64,000 bases of DNA from JADKHC01 sp047600805. Its GTDB lineage: Bacteria; Verrucomicrobiota; Verrucomicrobiia; Opitutales; Opitutaceae. The stretch is taken from the NCBI GenBank assembly GCA_047600805.1, contig JASGKG010000001.1:1736001-1800000 (forward strand). Reading direction: 5' to 3'. A model generated the notes under the pieces. It was not told where the DNA came from and did not search any database. It saw only the letters and a list, made by a program, of their open reading frames with translations. Positions 37,657 to 46,331 of this stretch are shown piece after piece. A program made the position numbers and the translations under genes. The stretch's first letter is position 1, and each line of letters begins with the position of its first letter.

Positions 37657-39891
37657 CTAGCGGTTCTTTCCGAAGAGCAAACGGAGCGAGTTCAAGCACA
37701 CCACAACCGTGCTGCCTTCGTGTGCGGCGACACCGACGCCCAGCGGCACGATGCCGAAGATCGACGCGATCGCCATCAGCACCACCACACCGAGCGATAT
37801 CGCCAAGTTCTGCTTGATGATCGCTCGAGCGCGCTGGCTCAGCCGCAGAGCTGCGAGGAAATTCTCGATGCGGTCATGCATCAAAATAACCTCAGCCTGC
37901 TCGAGCGCAGCGTCACTGCCACGGGCGCCCATCGCGACCGAAACATCGGCCGCCGCCAAACTTGGGGCGTCGTTCACACCGTCGCCGACCATCGCGATTT
38001 TCTTGCCGCCGGTGCGGAAGCTTTGGATCGCGTCGACTTTGCCTTCAGGTGTGAGGCCGGCGCGAACTTCGTCCAAGCCGAGCTCTTTGGCCACGCTTTC
38101 GGCTGCGTGACGACGGTCACCGGTCAGCATGACAGAGCGAATGCCGGCTGATTTCAGCTTCGCCAAAACATCCTTCGACTCAGCGCGGATTTGGTCCCGC
38201 AAAAGAATGCGGCCGACCACGTCTTTGCCGAGCACCCAGACCTCGCTCATTTCCGGCGGCGCCGGCGGAAGCGATTTGGCCCATTCAGCGAGCGGACCGC
38301 TCTCCAGCAGCTCGCGGCGACCGAGCAAGCATTGCGCGCCGTCGATCGTGCCGCGGACGCCCTGTCCCGTGAGCGACTGAAAATCGTCTGTATCCAGTTC
38401 CTTCACACCATTCGCCTTCGCGTGGCGAACAATCGCGCGCGCCAACGGATGATGCGATTTCACCTCGAGCGCGTAAGCGAGTTCGAGCACCTGCTGCTCG
38501 CGGCCCGGCGGATAGCTTTCGTGGCCGACCACATCGAGTTCGCCTGTCGTGAGCGTGCCGGTTTTGTCGAGCGCCACGACTTTGATTTCGGCGAGTTTCT
38601 CGATCGCTGCACCGCCCCGGAAGAGCACGCCGTGCTTCGCGCCCCAGGCGATCGCGGCAAGAATCGCCGACGGAATCGAGAGCACCAGCGCGCATGGGCT
38701 CATCACGACCAGCAATGTCATCGCGCGATAAAAGGCGGAGCGCTGTCCATCGACCGCCGTGAACGGGGAGATGTGGAAGCCGAGCCACCACACGAAAAAC
38801 ATCACCGCGCAAACGCCCAGAACGATCAACGTATAGCCACCGCCAAATTTATCGGTGAAACGCTCGCTCGGCGCGCGCAGCTTCTGCGCCGTTTGGATCA
38901 AGCGAATGATTTTCTGGAGCGTACTCTCGGACGGCAGACGCGCGACTTCGAAGTCGACCGCGCCCCACAGATTGATCGTGCCGCTGAACACCTGGTCGCC
39001 CACGGCTTTCTCGACGGGCTTGGCCTCGCCGGTAATCGCAGCTTCGTCGGCCGCACTCTTGCCTTTCACGACCACGCCGTCGGCGGCGAAGGCCTCGCCC
39101 GGCTTCACGCGCACGCGATCGCCGATGCCGATCTCTTCGATCTTCACCAACCGCTCGCTACCGTCCGCCATGGCCAGCGTCGCCTGTTTTGGCGCCGTTT
39201 TCAAAAGCGATCCCACCTCGCGTTGCGTGCGATCCATTGCGTACTCCTCCATTGCACCGGAGGACGAGAACAGGAACAGCAACAACACCGCCTCGCTCCA
39301 TGCACCGATGCAGACCGCACCGACTGCCACCGCCAACATCAAAAAGTGAATATCGAGTTTTTTCTCTTTGAGATTTTCCCAAGTGTCGACCGTGGCATCC
39401 CAGCCGCCGGCGATCAACGCGACGCCGTAGAGAGCCTGTGCGAGCCAGGACGGCCCGAAGCCCAACCGTTGCACGATGAAGCCAGCGATCCCGAAAACGC
39501 CACACACCGCCGCGAAGACCGTGAGCTCTTTCCACTCGGATTCTTCGACCTCGTGCGTCTCAGCATCCGGCTCCGGCCATTCGTACTCGCGCCATTTCCA
39601 AAACGCCGTCGCGGTCGAGCACGTGAGCCCTACCAACTCCGTGACCTGTCCTTCGCGACGCAAAGCGAAGCCCGCCGGCACCTCGGCCGCCGCGGCGAGT
39701 TGGTCTTCCACAGCCTTGATCGTTTCAGCGAGGCGCTCTTGCAGCATCGCGAGATCAACGTCGCCCAACGTGGCAACAGCGACTTTGCGTGTCGCCGAGT
39801 CGATGCGCACAGCTTCGACCCCCGGTTGCTCGCTCAAGAAGCGGGCAAGCGTTTCAGCCCAATTAATGTTCGGATCAGTCTTGGTGGACAT
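37657..39891 (-). CDS. P1B-4 type heavy-metal translocating P-type ATPase
   Basis: 744 residues from the ATG at 39891 (MSTKTDPNINWAETL). It exports divalent transition metals across the inner membrane at the cost of ATP. The phosphorylation motif is DKTGTLTTGELDV, TGEAKP lies in the actuator domain, and GDGVNDAPSLAAADVSVAMG is in the hinge. The transport signature SPCALVLSIP in TM6 plus AAHEGSTVVVCLNS in TM8 is diagnostic of subgroup P1B-4 (Co2+, Fe2+ or Zn2+). An N-terminal HMA-like region (PGVEAVRIDSATRKVAVA) lacks CxxC. It is divergent from the dinG-like gene, 92 bases apart. A start at 39927 is possible but would overlap that region. Confidence 0.92.
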   Translation of the reverse strand: MSTKTDPNINWAETLARFLSEQPGVEAVRIDSATRKVAVATLGDVDLAMLQERLAETIKAVEDQLAAAAEVPAGFALRREGQVTELVGLTCSTATAFWKWREYEWPEPDAETHEVEESEWKELTVFAAVCGVFGIAGFIVQRLGFGPSWLAQALYGVALIAGGWDATVDTWENLKEKKLDIHFLMLAVAVGAVCIGAWSEAVLLLFLFSSSGAMEEYAMDRTQREVGSLLKTAPKQATLAMADGSERLVKIEEIGIGDRVRVKPGEAFAADGVVVKGKSAADEAAITGEAKPVEKAVGDQVFSGTINLWGAVDFEVARLPSESTLQKIIRLIQTAQKLRAPSERFTDKFGGGYTLIVLGVCAVMFFVWWLGFHISPFTAVDGQRSAFYRAMTLLVVMSPCALVLSIPSAILAAIAWGAKHGVLFRGGAAIEKLAEIKVVALDKTGTLTTGELDVVGHESYPPGREQQVLELAYALEVKSHHPLARAIVRHAKANGVKELDTDDFQSLTGQGVRGTIDGAQCLLGRRELLESGPLAEWAKSLPPAPPEMSEVWVLGKDVVGRILLRDQIRAESKDVLAKLKSAGIRSVMLTGDRRHAAESVAKELGLDEVRAGLTPEGKVDAIQSFRTGGKKIAMVGDGVNDAPSLAAADVSVAMGARGSDAALEQAEVILMHDRIENFLAALRLSQRARAIIKQNLAISLGVVVLMAIASIFGIVPLGVGVAAHEGSTVVVCLNSLRLLFGKNR

Positions 39892-39983
39892 GGCCGCACA
39901 AGATGAAGAAGCGCAGCCGACGTGCAAATATCAATTGCGCTCCTTCCCACGAAACCGATGTTTATCAGACTCAATCTCAAATC

Positions 39984-42050
39984 ATGATCGGAATTAATGA
40001 AGGTCCCGTCACGCCTCCCGCGCCGCCCTCGCGTGCGCCGGAACTCGCCGCGCGGATCTTCGCCGAGGGAGGCTGGTTGCAGGACGGCCTCAGCCTCGAA
40101 CACCGGCCTCAACAGGAACAAATGGCGCGCGCCGTCGCCGCCGCGATGAAGGCCGACGAACCGTTGCTCTTTGAAGCCGGCACCGGCGTCGGAAAATCCC
40201 TCGCCTACCTGCTCCCGGGAATCATCCACGCCGTCGATCAGAGCCGGCAGCTGATTGTTTCCACCCACACCATTTCCTTGCAGGAACAACTTGAGGCGAA
40301 AGACCTGCCGCTTTGCCGCCGCGTGTTTTCGACCGCGCCCGAGCTAACCAAATACAAAGATTTCAAAAGCGCCGTGTTGGTAGGCAAATCGAACTACCTT
40401 TGCACGACCCGCCTCGCGACGGCACTGCGCGACAAACAAGAACTTTTCACGACGCCTGAGCACGACGAACTCCAGCGCATTGCGGCGTGGGCCGAAGCCA
40501 CAACCACTGGCTTGCGCCACGAACTGACACCCGCTGTTTCGGCCGAAGTCTGGGATCTCGTGAATGCCGATTCGTCGAGCTGCTCGCGGAAATACTGCGA
40601 CTGCGAAAAATGTTTTTATCAAAAAGCACGCGCGCGGCTGCGGCAGGCCAACGTCATTATCGTAAACCACTCGCTGCTTTTCGCGCACATCAACGCCGGC
40701 GGTGCGGCGGAGAAAGGCGGCACGCGCGGCATTCTTTTCCCGGATGATTTTGTGGTGCTCGACGAAGCCCACACGGTTGCAGAAGTCGCGACGGATCACT
40801 TCGGTCTTCGCCTCAGCAGCTACGGCACGAACCGTCTGCTCAAGCATCTCTACAATCCTAAAACGAAGCGCGGCCTGCTCCAGAAACACGGCGGCCCGCT
40901 GGAGCGCCAGCTCGTCGTCGATGCGCTCGATGCGGCCGAGCAGTTTTTCACGTTCCTCGGCGAGAAACTCCTAGATAAACAACCGATCGCGCGCGTGCGT
41001 GAAGAAGGTTTCGCCGAGCCGTGGCTGGACGCGCCGCTCCTCGCTTTGATCAAGGCGCTCCGTACACTGGGCGACAAACTCGACGATGGTTCGGCACGCG
41101 ACGAACTCCTCGAGCAAGCGGGCAAGGTCAAAACCTACCAGACCGGTCTGCGCCAGTTCCTCAACATCGCTGACGACAAACACGTTTACTGGCTCGAGCG
41201 CTCCGGCAAACGCCAGATGATCGTCACGCTGCGCAGCGCGCCGATCGACGTCGCGCCGCATCTGCGTGAAGAACTGCTTGAGCGGCAAACCTCGGTGATT
41301 TTCACCAGCGCCACGCTCGCGATGGGCGGCCTGATCGAGCCTTTTCAACAACGCGTCGGCGCCGAAGACGTGCGCTGGGCTGTGGCAAAATCGCCGTTCG
41401 ACTACGAGCGCAACACCCGCATTTACATCGCCGCCGACGTGCCACTGCCCTCGCCTCGCGACGCCCGCCTCGCGCTGGACGTGCTGATCGACTACGTGCG
41501 TTTCTGCACTTTGGCGGCAAAGGGCGGTTCGTTGGTTCTTTTCACAAGTTATAACGACATGCGGCAGGTCGCCACCGCGTTGGAAGGCGATTTCGACAAA
41601 GCGCGCCGGCCGTTTCTCATGCAGGGCGGCGATTTTTCCCGTTCCGAGCTCACGCGCAAAATGCGTTCGCTCGGCAACGCCATCCTCTTCGGCACCGACA
41701 GCTTTTGGACCGGTGTGGACGTACCCGGCCAAGCGCTTTCGCAGGTGATCGTCACGAGGCTGCCTTTCGAGGTGCCCAACCACCCGATTCTTGAAGCACG
41801 CACCGAATGGATCCGCGACCGCGGGGGGAATCCGTTCAACGAACTCACCCTTCCCGACGCCCTCATCAAATTCCGGCAAGGGATCGGCCGCCTGATCCGC
41901 ACTACGACTGACCGAGGCATCATCACGATCCTAGACTCCCGCATTCTCGCGAAACCCTACGGCCGCTTCTTCCTGGAGTGCCTCCCCAAGCAGAATTTCG
42001 AGAAAATCGGTCGGGATAATCGTGAAGAACGATTTCAGCCTTTTGATTGA
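39984..42050 (+). CDS. DinG-family ATP-dependent helicase
   Basis: 688 residues from the ATG at 39984; the in-frame codons back to 39903 overlap the divergent gene. It is a superfamily 2, XPD-like 5'-3' helicase. Walker A is EAGTGVGKSLAYLLP (~60), the DEAH box is VVLDEAHTVAEVA, and the C-terminal motifs are SLVLFTSYNDMRQ and FWTGVDVPGQ followed by FRQGIGRLIR. Iron-sulphur ligands are likely: YLCTTRLA, then SCSRKYCDCEKCFYQK. It acts on damaged DNA, R-loops or D-loops. Its closest functional analogue is DinG/YoaA. Confidence 0.92.
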   Translation: MIGINEGPVTPPAPPSRAPELAARIFAEGGWLQDGLSLEHRPQQEQMARAVAAAMKADEPLLFEAGTGVGKSLAYLLPGIIHAVDQSRQLIVSTHTISLQEQLEAKDLPLCRRVFSTAPELTKYKDFKSAVLVGKSNYLCTTRLATALRDKQELFTTPEHDELQRIAAWAEATTTGLRHELTPAVSAEVWDLVNADSSSCSRKYCDCEKCFYQKARARLRQANVIIVNHSLLFAHINAGGAAEKGGTRGILFPDDFVVLDEAHTVAEVATDHFGLRLSSYGTNRLLKHLYNPKTKRGLLQKHGGPLERQLVVDALDAAEQFFTFLGEKLLDKQPIARVREEGFAEPWLDAPLLALIKALRTLGDKLDDGSARDELLEQAGKVKTYQTGLRQFLNIADDKHVYWLERSGKRQMIVTLRSAPIDVAPHLREELLERQTSVIFTSATLAMGGLIEPFQQRVGAEDVRWAVAKSPFDYERNTRIYIAADVPLPSPRDARLALDVLIDYVRFCTLAAKGGSLVLFTSYNDMRQVATALEGDFDKARRPFLMQGGDFSRSELTRKMRSLGNAILFGTDSFWTGVDVPGQALSQVIVTRLPFEVPNHPILEARTEWIRDRGGNPFNELTLPDALIKFRQGIGRLIRTTTDRGIITILDSRILAKPYGRFFLECLPKQNFEKIGRDNREERFQPFD

Positions 42051-42087
42051 ACCAAGAGCCGCTTAAGGTTTTGCTCTCAATACTTTC

Positions 42088-42801
42088 ATGCAACTTCGCA
42101 GCGCCGCCTTAACCGATATTGGCCGAATCCGCCGACAAAATGAAGACCGCCTCATTTGTGAAGAGTCTTTGGGCCTTTTCGGGGTGGCCGATGGTGTGGG
42201 CGGGCTTCCCGGAGGCGCCGAAGCCGCGCAGTGCGCGGTGGATCTGATCAAGAAGCTCGTCAAAAATTCCACCAATCCGCCGGATTTGGAGCTGATTACC
42301 CTCGAGACGAACCACGCCGTTTCCCAACTCGGCTTCCGCCTGAGTCCTCATTTTGGAATCGGTTCGACACTCACCTACGGCATTTTCCGCGACGGCAAGG
42401 TCCGGCTCGCGCACGTCGGCGATTCCCGCTGCTACCTTCTGCGCGGACGCGAAATCGAGTGCCTCACCATGGACCACTCAGTCGAAAACGAAGCGCGCGC
42501 CCGCAGAGCAAAAGGCGAGCTCATTTGGGTCAACGAACAGCACCGCAACGCTCTCACGCGCTGCATAGGCCAGTCGACTCCGCTCGAAGTCGACGTCAGC
42601 AGCCGCACCATCATGCCCAAAGACCGTTATCTTTTCTGCAGCGACGGCATCACTCGTCTTCTCCGCGAGGAAGAAATCGCTGAGCATCTCTCGCGCGATG
42701 AGCCACCCGCGGATATTCTGCAGGAAATGATCGAGCTCACCAATATTCGCGGCGGTCTCGACAACGCTACAGCCGTCCTCGTTGTCGTCGATCAGCCATG
42801 A
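42088..42801 (+). CDS. PP2C-type serine/threonine phosphatase
   Basis: 237 residues. Metal-binding blocks of the PPM/PP2C family are visible: RRQNEDRLICEESLGLFGVADGVGG at the N-terminus, GIGSTLTYGIFRDGKVRLAHVGDSRCYLLR, DRYLFCSDGITRLL, and the closing DNATAVLVVVD. It is soluble and dephosphorylates Ser/Thr phosphoproteins. No Ser/Thr kinase lies in the window. Its stop overlaps the start of the small TPR gene by four bases (ATGA), so the two are translationally coupled. Confidence 0.93.
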   Translation: MQLRSAALTDIGRIRRQNEDRLICEESLGLFGVADGVGGLPGGAEAAQCAVDLIKKLVKNSTNPPDLELITLETNHAVSQLGFRLSPHFGIGSTLTYGIFRDGKVRLAHVGDSRCYLLRGREIECLTMDHSVENEARARRAKGELIWVNEQHRNALTRCIGQSTPLEVDVSSRTIMPKDRYLFCSDGITRLLREEEIAEHLSRDEPPADILQEMIELTNIRGGLDNATAVLVVVDQP

Positions 42802-43115
42802 GCGAACAGAAACGTTCCGACACTTTCGCGCAGCTCGTCGCAAAGAACCCCGATAACGAGCTCTTCCGCTTCAGCCTCGCGCAAGCGCTCGCCGCAGAAC
42901 ACCGCTATGTCGACGCCGTCGAACATTACAAAATTTGCGTTCGCAAAAAGGCCGACTGGATGATGGCGCGGCTTCATTTGGGTAAACTGCTTCTCGAATT
43001 GGGAAAAAACGCCGAAGCGCGCCTCCAACTCCAAGAAGCCCTCCGCCTCGCGGTCGATCAGCACCACGAAGAACCCGAGCACGAACTGCGTGCCCTGCTG
43101 GCAACCATGCCTTAA
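42798..43115 (+). CDS. small TPR protein
   Basis: 105 residues with two TPR-like helix pairs (ELFRFSLAQALAAEHRYVDA, WMMARLHLGKLLLELGKNAE). No signal peptide, so cytoplasmic. The four-base overlap with the PP2C gene suggests that it binds or targets the phosphatase (inference). Confidence 0.85.
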   Translation: MSEQKRSDTFAQLVAKNPDNELFRFSLAQALAAEHRYVDAVEHYKICVRKKADWMMARLHLGKLLLELGKNAEARLQLQEALRLAVDQHHEEPEHELRALLATMP

Positions 43116-43119
43116 TTTT

Positions 43120-43911
43120 ATGCTTCGCCACTTCATCGGCCTGTTCTTTTGCGTCGCGGCTTTGACGTCGTTCGCCGCCTCCCAAGCCACCGAGGATGCC
43201 CCGCCCGCACCGCACGGGCCAAAGGTTAAAGTTCACCCGGCCCTTCATCTCGTCGGCGACTCCACGATGGCGGACAAACCAACCAGTCCGCCCAATCCCG
43301 AGCGCGGCTGGGGGCAACTGTTTCCCACTCTGCTCAAGGACCCAGCGCGCGTTGTGAATCATGCCCAGAACGGCCGCAGCACCAAAAGTTTTCGCGATGA
43401 AGGCCGCTGGCAAAACGTCCTCGACCAACTCGCCCCCGAGGACTTCGTCTTGATCGAATTCGGCCACAACGACGAAAAGAAGGAAGACCCCAAGCGCTAC
43501 GCCGCGGCCGAGACCGATTTCAAAGAAAACCTCCGCCGGTTCGTTCGAGAAGCGCGCGCGAAAGGCGCCTCTCCGATTTTGGCCACACCAGTCAATAGGC
43601 GCAAATTCGACGAGAAAGGCCAGCTCATCGAGACTCACGGGGCCTATCCCGAAGCCGTCCGACAAGTGGCCGCCGAAGAAAAAGTCCCCTTGATCGATCT
43701 GCACAAATTCACCCGGCCGCTCCTCGAGAAGCTCGGCCCGGACGACTCCAAAAAACTTTTCGTGTGGGTCAAACCCGGCGAATACGACCTCTACCCCAAG
43801 GGACGCGAAGACGACACCCATTTCAACGAAAAGGGCGCCTTGGAAATTTCCGAACTCGTCGCGAATGATCTACGCGCTCAGAAACTGCCGCTCGCGAATT
43901 GGCTGAAATAA
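43120..43911 (+). CDS. secreted SGNH esterase, rhamnogalacturonan acetylesterase-like (CE12)
   Basis: 263 residues from the ATG at 43120, which opens a signal peptide (LRHFIGLFFCVAALTSFAAS); the ORF start at 43090 overlaps the TPR gene. Catalytic blocks of SGNH family CE12 are present: HLVGDSTMADKP (nucleophile Ser), FGHNDEKKED, and the Asp-x-x-His pair in EDDTHFNEKGA. It should deacetylate pectin-type polysaccharides in the periplasm or outside, which fits the beta-helix pectate-lyase-like protein at 16103. It is not in an operon with it. Confidence 0.9.
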   Translation: MLRHFIGLFFCVAALTSFAASQATEDAPPAPHGPKVKVHPALHLVGDSTMADKPTSPPNPERGWGQLFPTLLKDPARVVNHAQNGRSTKSFRDEGRWQNVLDQLAPEDFVLIEFGHNDEKKEDPKRYAAAETDFKENLRRFVREARAKGASPILATPVNRRKFDEKGQLIETHGAYPEAVRQVAAEEKVPLIDLHKFTRPLLEKLGPDDSKKLFVWVKPGEYDLYPKGREDDTHFNEKGALEISELVANDLRAQKLPLANWLK

Positions 43912-43938
43912 AAAAAGCGCCGCATCACGCAGCGCTTT
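43907..43938 (-). terminator. Rho-independent terminator for the small secreted protein gene
   Basis: Hairpin AAAGCGC (43938-43932) with GCGCTTT (43920-43914) and, on the reverse strand, a run of seven T before ATTTC. It lies 28 bases after the reverse-strand stop and so supports that gene being real; it may also act on the CE12 gene from the other side. Confidence 0.85.
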
Positions 43939-43965
43939 CCGGTAGTGGGTGTAGTTCCAAATTGT

Positions 43966-44244
43966 TCAGACCATATAACGACCGTTGGTCCACCGAGCAT
44001 TCCAACGAACATTGGCGCGTGAAGACCACGTGACCGGTGCCACTCTGATGTTCGACTGCCCGGCGGAAGAACCAAACGCCAAGGGGTCCAACGCCAATGT
44101 GCCGTTCACAGTAGATGGGCTGACCGACCGCCCCAGTTCCTTACCCGATACAGCCGATACCGCGATTGCCACAAGCCCTACGCCGACGAACAGAGTCGCG
44201 CGGAAAAGGCTGGAAGAGCGAGAGAGGCTGTTGGAGGGAAACAT
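43966..44244 (-). CDS. small secreted protein of unknown function
   Basis: 92 residues. A signal peptide or single anchor is present (LFRATLFVGVGLVAIAVSAV, followed by a possible SG cleavage area). The mature part is Ser/Asn/Arg-rich with no motif I recognise, ending in RWNARWTNGRYMV. A strong terminator directly downstream on the same strand argues that it is transcribed. It lies between the CE12 gene and the glycosyltransferase and faces the former tail-to-tail. Confidence 0.65.
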   Translation of the reverse strand: MFPSNSLSRSSSLFRATLFVGVGLVAIAVSAVSGKELGRSVSPSTVNGTLALDPLAFGSSAGQSNIRVAPVTWSSRANVRWNARWTNGRYMV

Positions 44245-44689
44245 AACTTTCGGTTTTTAGGGGAATCTTTCTATTTGAATATTGGGGGTGTTGGGTCGGT
44301 CGCTTATCGGGTACAGGATTAATGTGGCTCATTTGCATCCTTATTGCAAGTAATTTTCATGTAAAAATCCCCTCACCTGCCCCATTTTGTTAACGTTCGG
44401 TTTACAACGCACACGGGAAATGTCTATACACGCCGACTCAGCGGTCGTTTGTCCTTCGATATCAGACGTTTACACTGCTCCTTCGCTTTGGTAGAAACCC
44501 TACGACGGGCTATGGCGTTTGCTACCCTTATACAGGTAAACGTCTTCGACGTGATTGGCACAAAAACTTATCCTAAACAAAAATTTTACGGCCCAGCCTT
44601 CGTGGTCGGTAAGTTCGCGGTGGCGTCGTCACCAAAAAGTTGCACCGCAGAGCTCGCACACCAACCTCGTTTGCAGCACGTCTTTTCAC
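44245..44689. other. gene-free interval between divergent genes
   Basis: AT-richer than its surroundings. A plausible sigma70-type promoter is the only feature seen. The frame that begins at 44555 upstream of the glycosyltransferase start shows no conservation and is probably untranslated leader. Confidence 0.5.
44401..44430 (+). promoter_or_regulatory. candidate sigma70-type promoter
   Basis: TTTACA at 44401-44406, an 18-base spacer, and TATACA at 44425-44430. It would read toward the glycosyltransferase with a leader of about 250 bases. Based on sequence match only. Confidence 0.4.
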
Positions 44690-45974
44690 ATGCGCGTCAT
44701 TTTCACCTCGCACGGCTCCACCGGTGACATCTACCCCGTGCTCAAACTCGCGGTGTCGATGAGAGATGCTGGCCATCACGTTCGCTTCGCGACGATTCCC
44801 CATTATCAGCAGGAAATCGAGGCCGCGGGCATCGAGGTTTGCCCGCTTTGCCCCGATTGGGAGCAAGCAGATCTCGAGTTATTGGATGGGCCGCCTCCAA
44901 AAAATCCGCTCCCCGATTTACCAGCTCCGAGAAATCTACGTCGGAGCCAAGGCCTACATCCCGCAAATGATCGCACGGATGGACGCTGCGCTCGCGACGG
45001 CAGACTTACTCGTCTCGTCTTATCTGTTCCCGATGAATAAAAGCATCGCAGATCGACGCGGCGTGCCGTTTGCCACCCTCGCTTTCGCCCACCACGTGGT
45101 GCCTTCGCCGGACTATCCGCCAGAAGGAATTCCCTCTCCCAAGTGGTTGGGTAAATCTACCCGCCGCTCGTGGAATCTTTGGCTGTGGAAAATGGGAAAC
45201 AACCTCGTCGATCGCGCAATCAACAACGCCATTCGCGATGACTTGCGTGGTGCGGGCCTTCCTCCCGTCAGGGGGTTCTTTTCCCGGCCCGCCGACCGTG
45301 TTTTGGTCGCCGTCTCCGAAAAGATCATGCGGCCGCCGCACGCCGAGATTCACTCGCGCTACAAATTTACCGGTTACTGCCGGTGGCAAGCCCCTGAAAA
45401 CACGAAGCTGGAGAGCGAATTGAACGAATTTTGCCGGGGTGAAAAGGTTCCCGTCCTCACCTTCGGCAGCATGGTCTACGACAACCCCGGGGCGACGATG
45501 GAGCGCTTTCTTCGCGCCTGGCCGCGGCACCGAAAAATCATCGTGCAGCGCGGTTGGGCACAGTTTCCGGCCCTCGCCGAAGACGGTCACATCAAGGTCG
45601 TCGGGAAGGTTTCACACGACCAGCTCTTCAAGCACGCTTCGGTCGTCATTCATCACGGAGGCGCCGGCACGACCGCAAGCGCGCTTCATGCGGGCAAACC
45701 TCAAATCGTCGTGCCACATATTGGCGATCAAAACTTCTTCGGAACCGAAGTTGAGCGGCTGGGCTGTGGATTCCGGCTGAAACAACGAAAACGTTGGCCA
45801 GAGCTCCTTCACGGCGCTGTTGAGCGGATCGATGGTTTGCCGTCCTTTGCGGTCAACACGGCCAAGGTTCAGGCCGTTTTGTTGGGCGAGAACGGCCCCG
45901 CACGCGCGATCGAGGAGCTTGAACGCTACGTCGAGGAAACCCGGCTACGCCAAGAGCCCACTTTCGCAAGTTAA
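44690..45974 (+). pseudogene. glycosyltransferase of the GT1/GT28 (UGT/MGT) type with an apparent frameshift
   Basis: The N-terminus (MRVIFTSHGSTGDIYPVLKL from 44690) and the C-terminal domain (GKVSHDQLFKHASVVIHHGG, AGTTASALHAGKPQIVVPHI) are both strongly coding but in different frames. The change occurs at a run of six A (44899-44904): with five A the frame would continue as PPPKIRSPIYQLREI. The C-terminal half carries the nucleotide-sugar donor motif of GT28/UGT proteins. Natural frameshift, slippage at the A run, or assembly error cannot be separated here. With the correction the protein has ~427 residues; acceptor unknown. Confidence 0.8.
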
Positions 45975-46058
45975 CAAAAACAGCCGGTACGAAAGCCTTG
46001 ACGGCCTCGACGCGGTTCATACCGTCCCAATTCCCAGCCGCAAATCGGCCGGCAGAAC

Positions 46059-46133
<75 letters not shown>

Positions 46134-46143
46134 CTTTATAAAG

Positions 46144-46177
46144 AAGCACTTACGAAACTTTCGAGGTGCTTTTTTTG
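46144..46177 (+). terminator. Rho-independent terminator after tRNA
   Basis: AAGCAC (46144-46149) pairs with GTGCTT (46166-46171), with an inner CGAAA/TTTCG stem, followed by a run of T. It lies 10 bases after the tRNA CCA. Confidence 0.82.
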
Positions 46178-46331
46178 TGCCCAGATTTTCGACCTCTGCG
46201 TTTTCTGTGCACTATTTTCCTCCAACAAATCGGGGCAGTGGAGACCTCGCCACTCTTTGCACAACACAGCGTCGGCAAGAGGTGTGGAGGCTGTGCAACC
46301 CAGCAACTCCACACCTGATGCCTTTGCGTGA

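Noticed and set aside
38191..39906. Long forward-strand frame of 571 codons
   Set aside because: It is the antisense shadow of the P1B-4 ATPase; Arg/His-rich composition with no domain.
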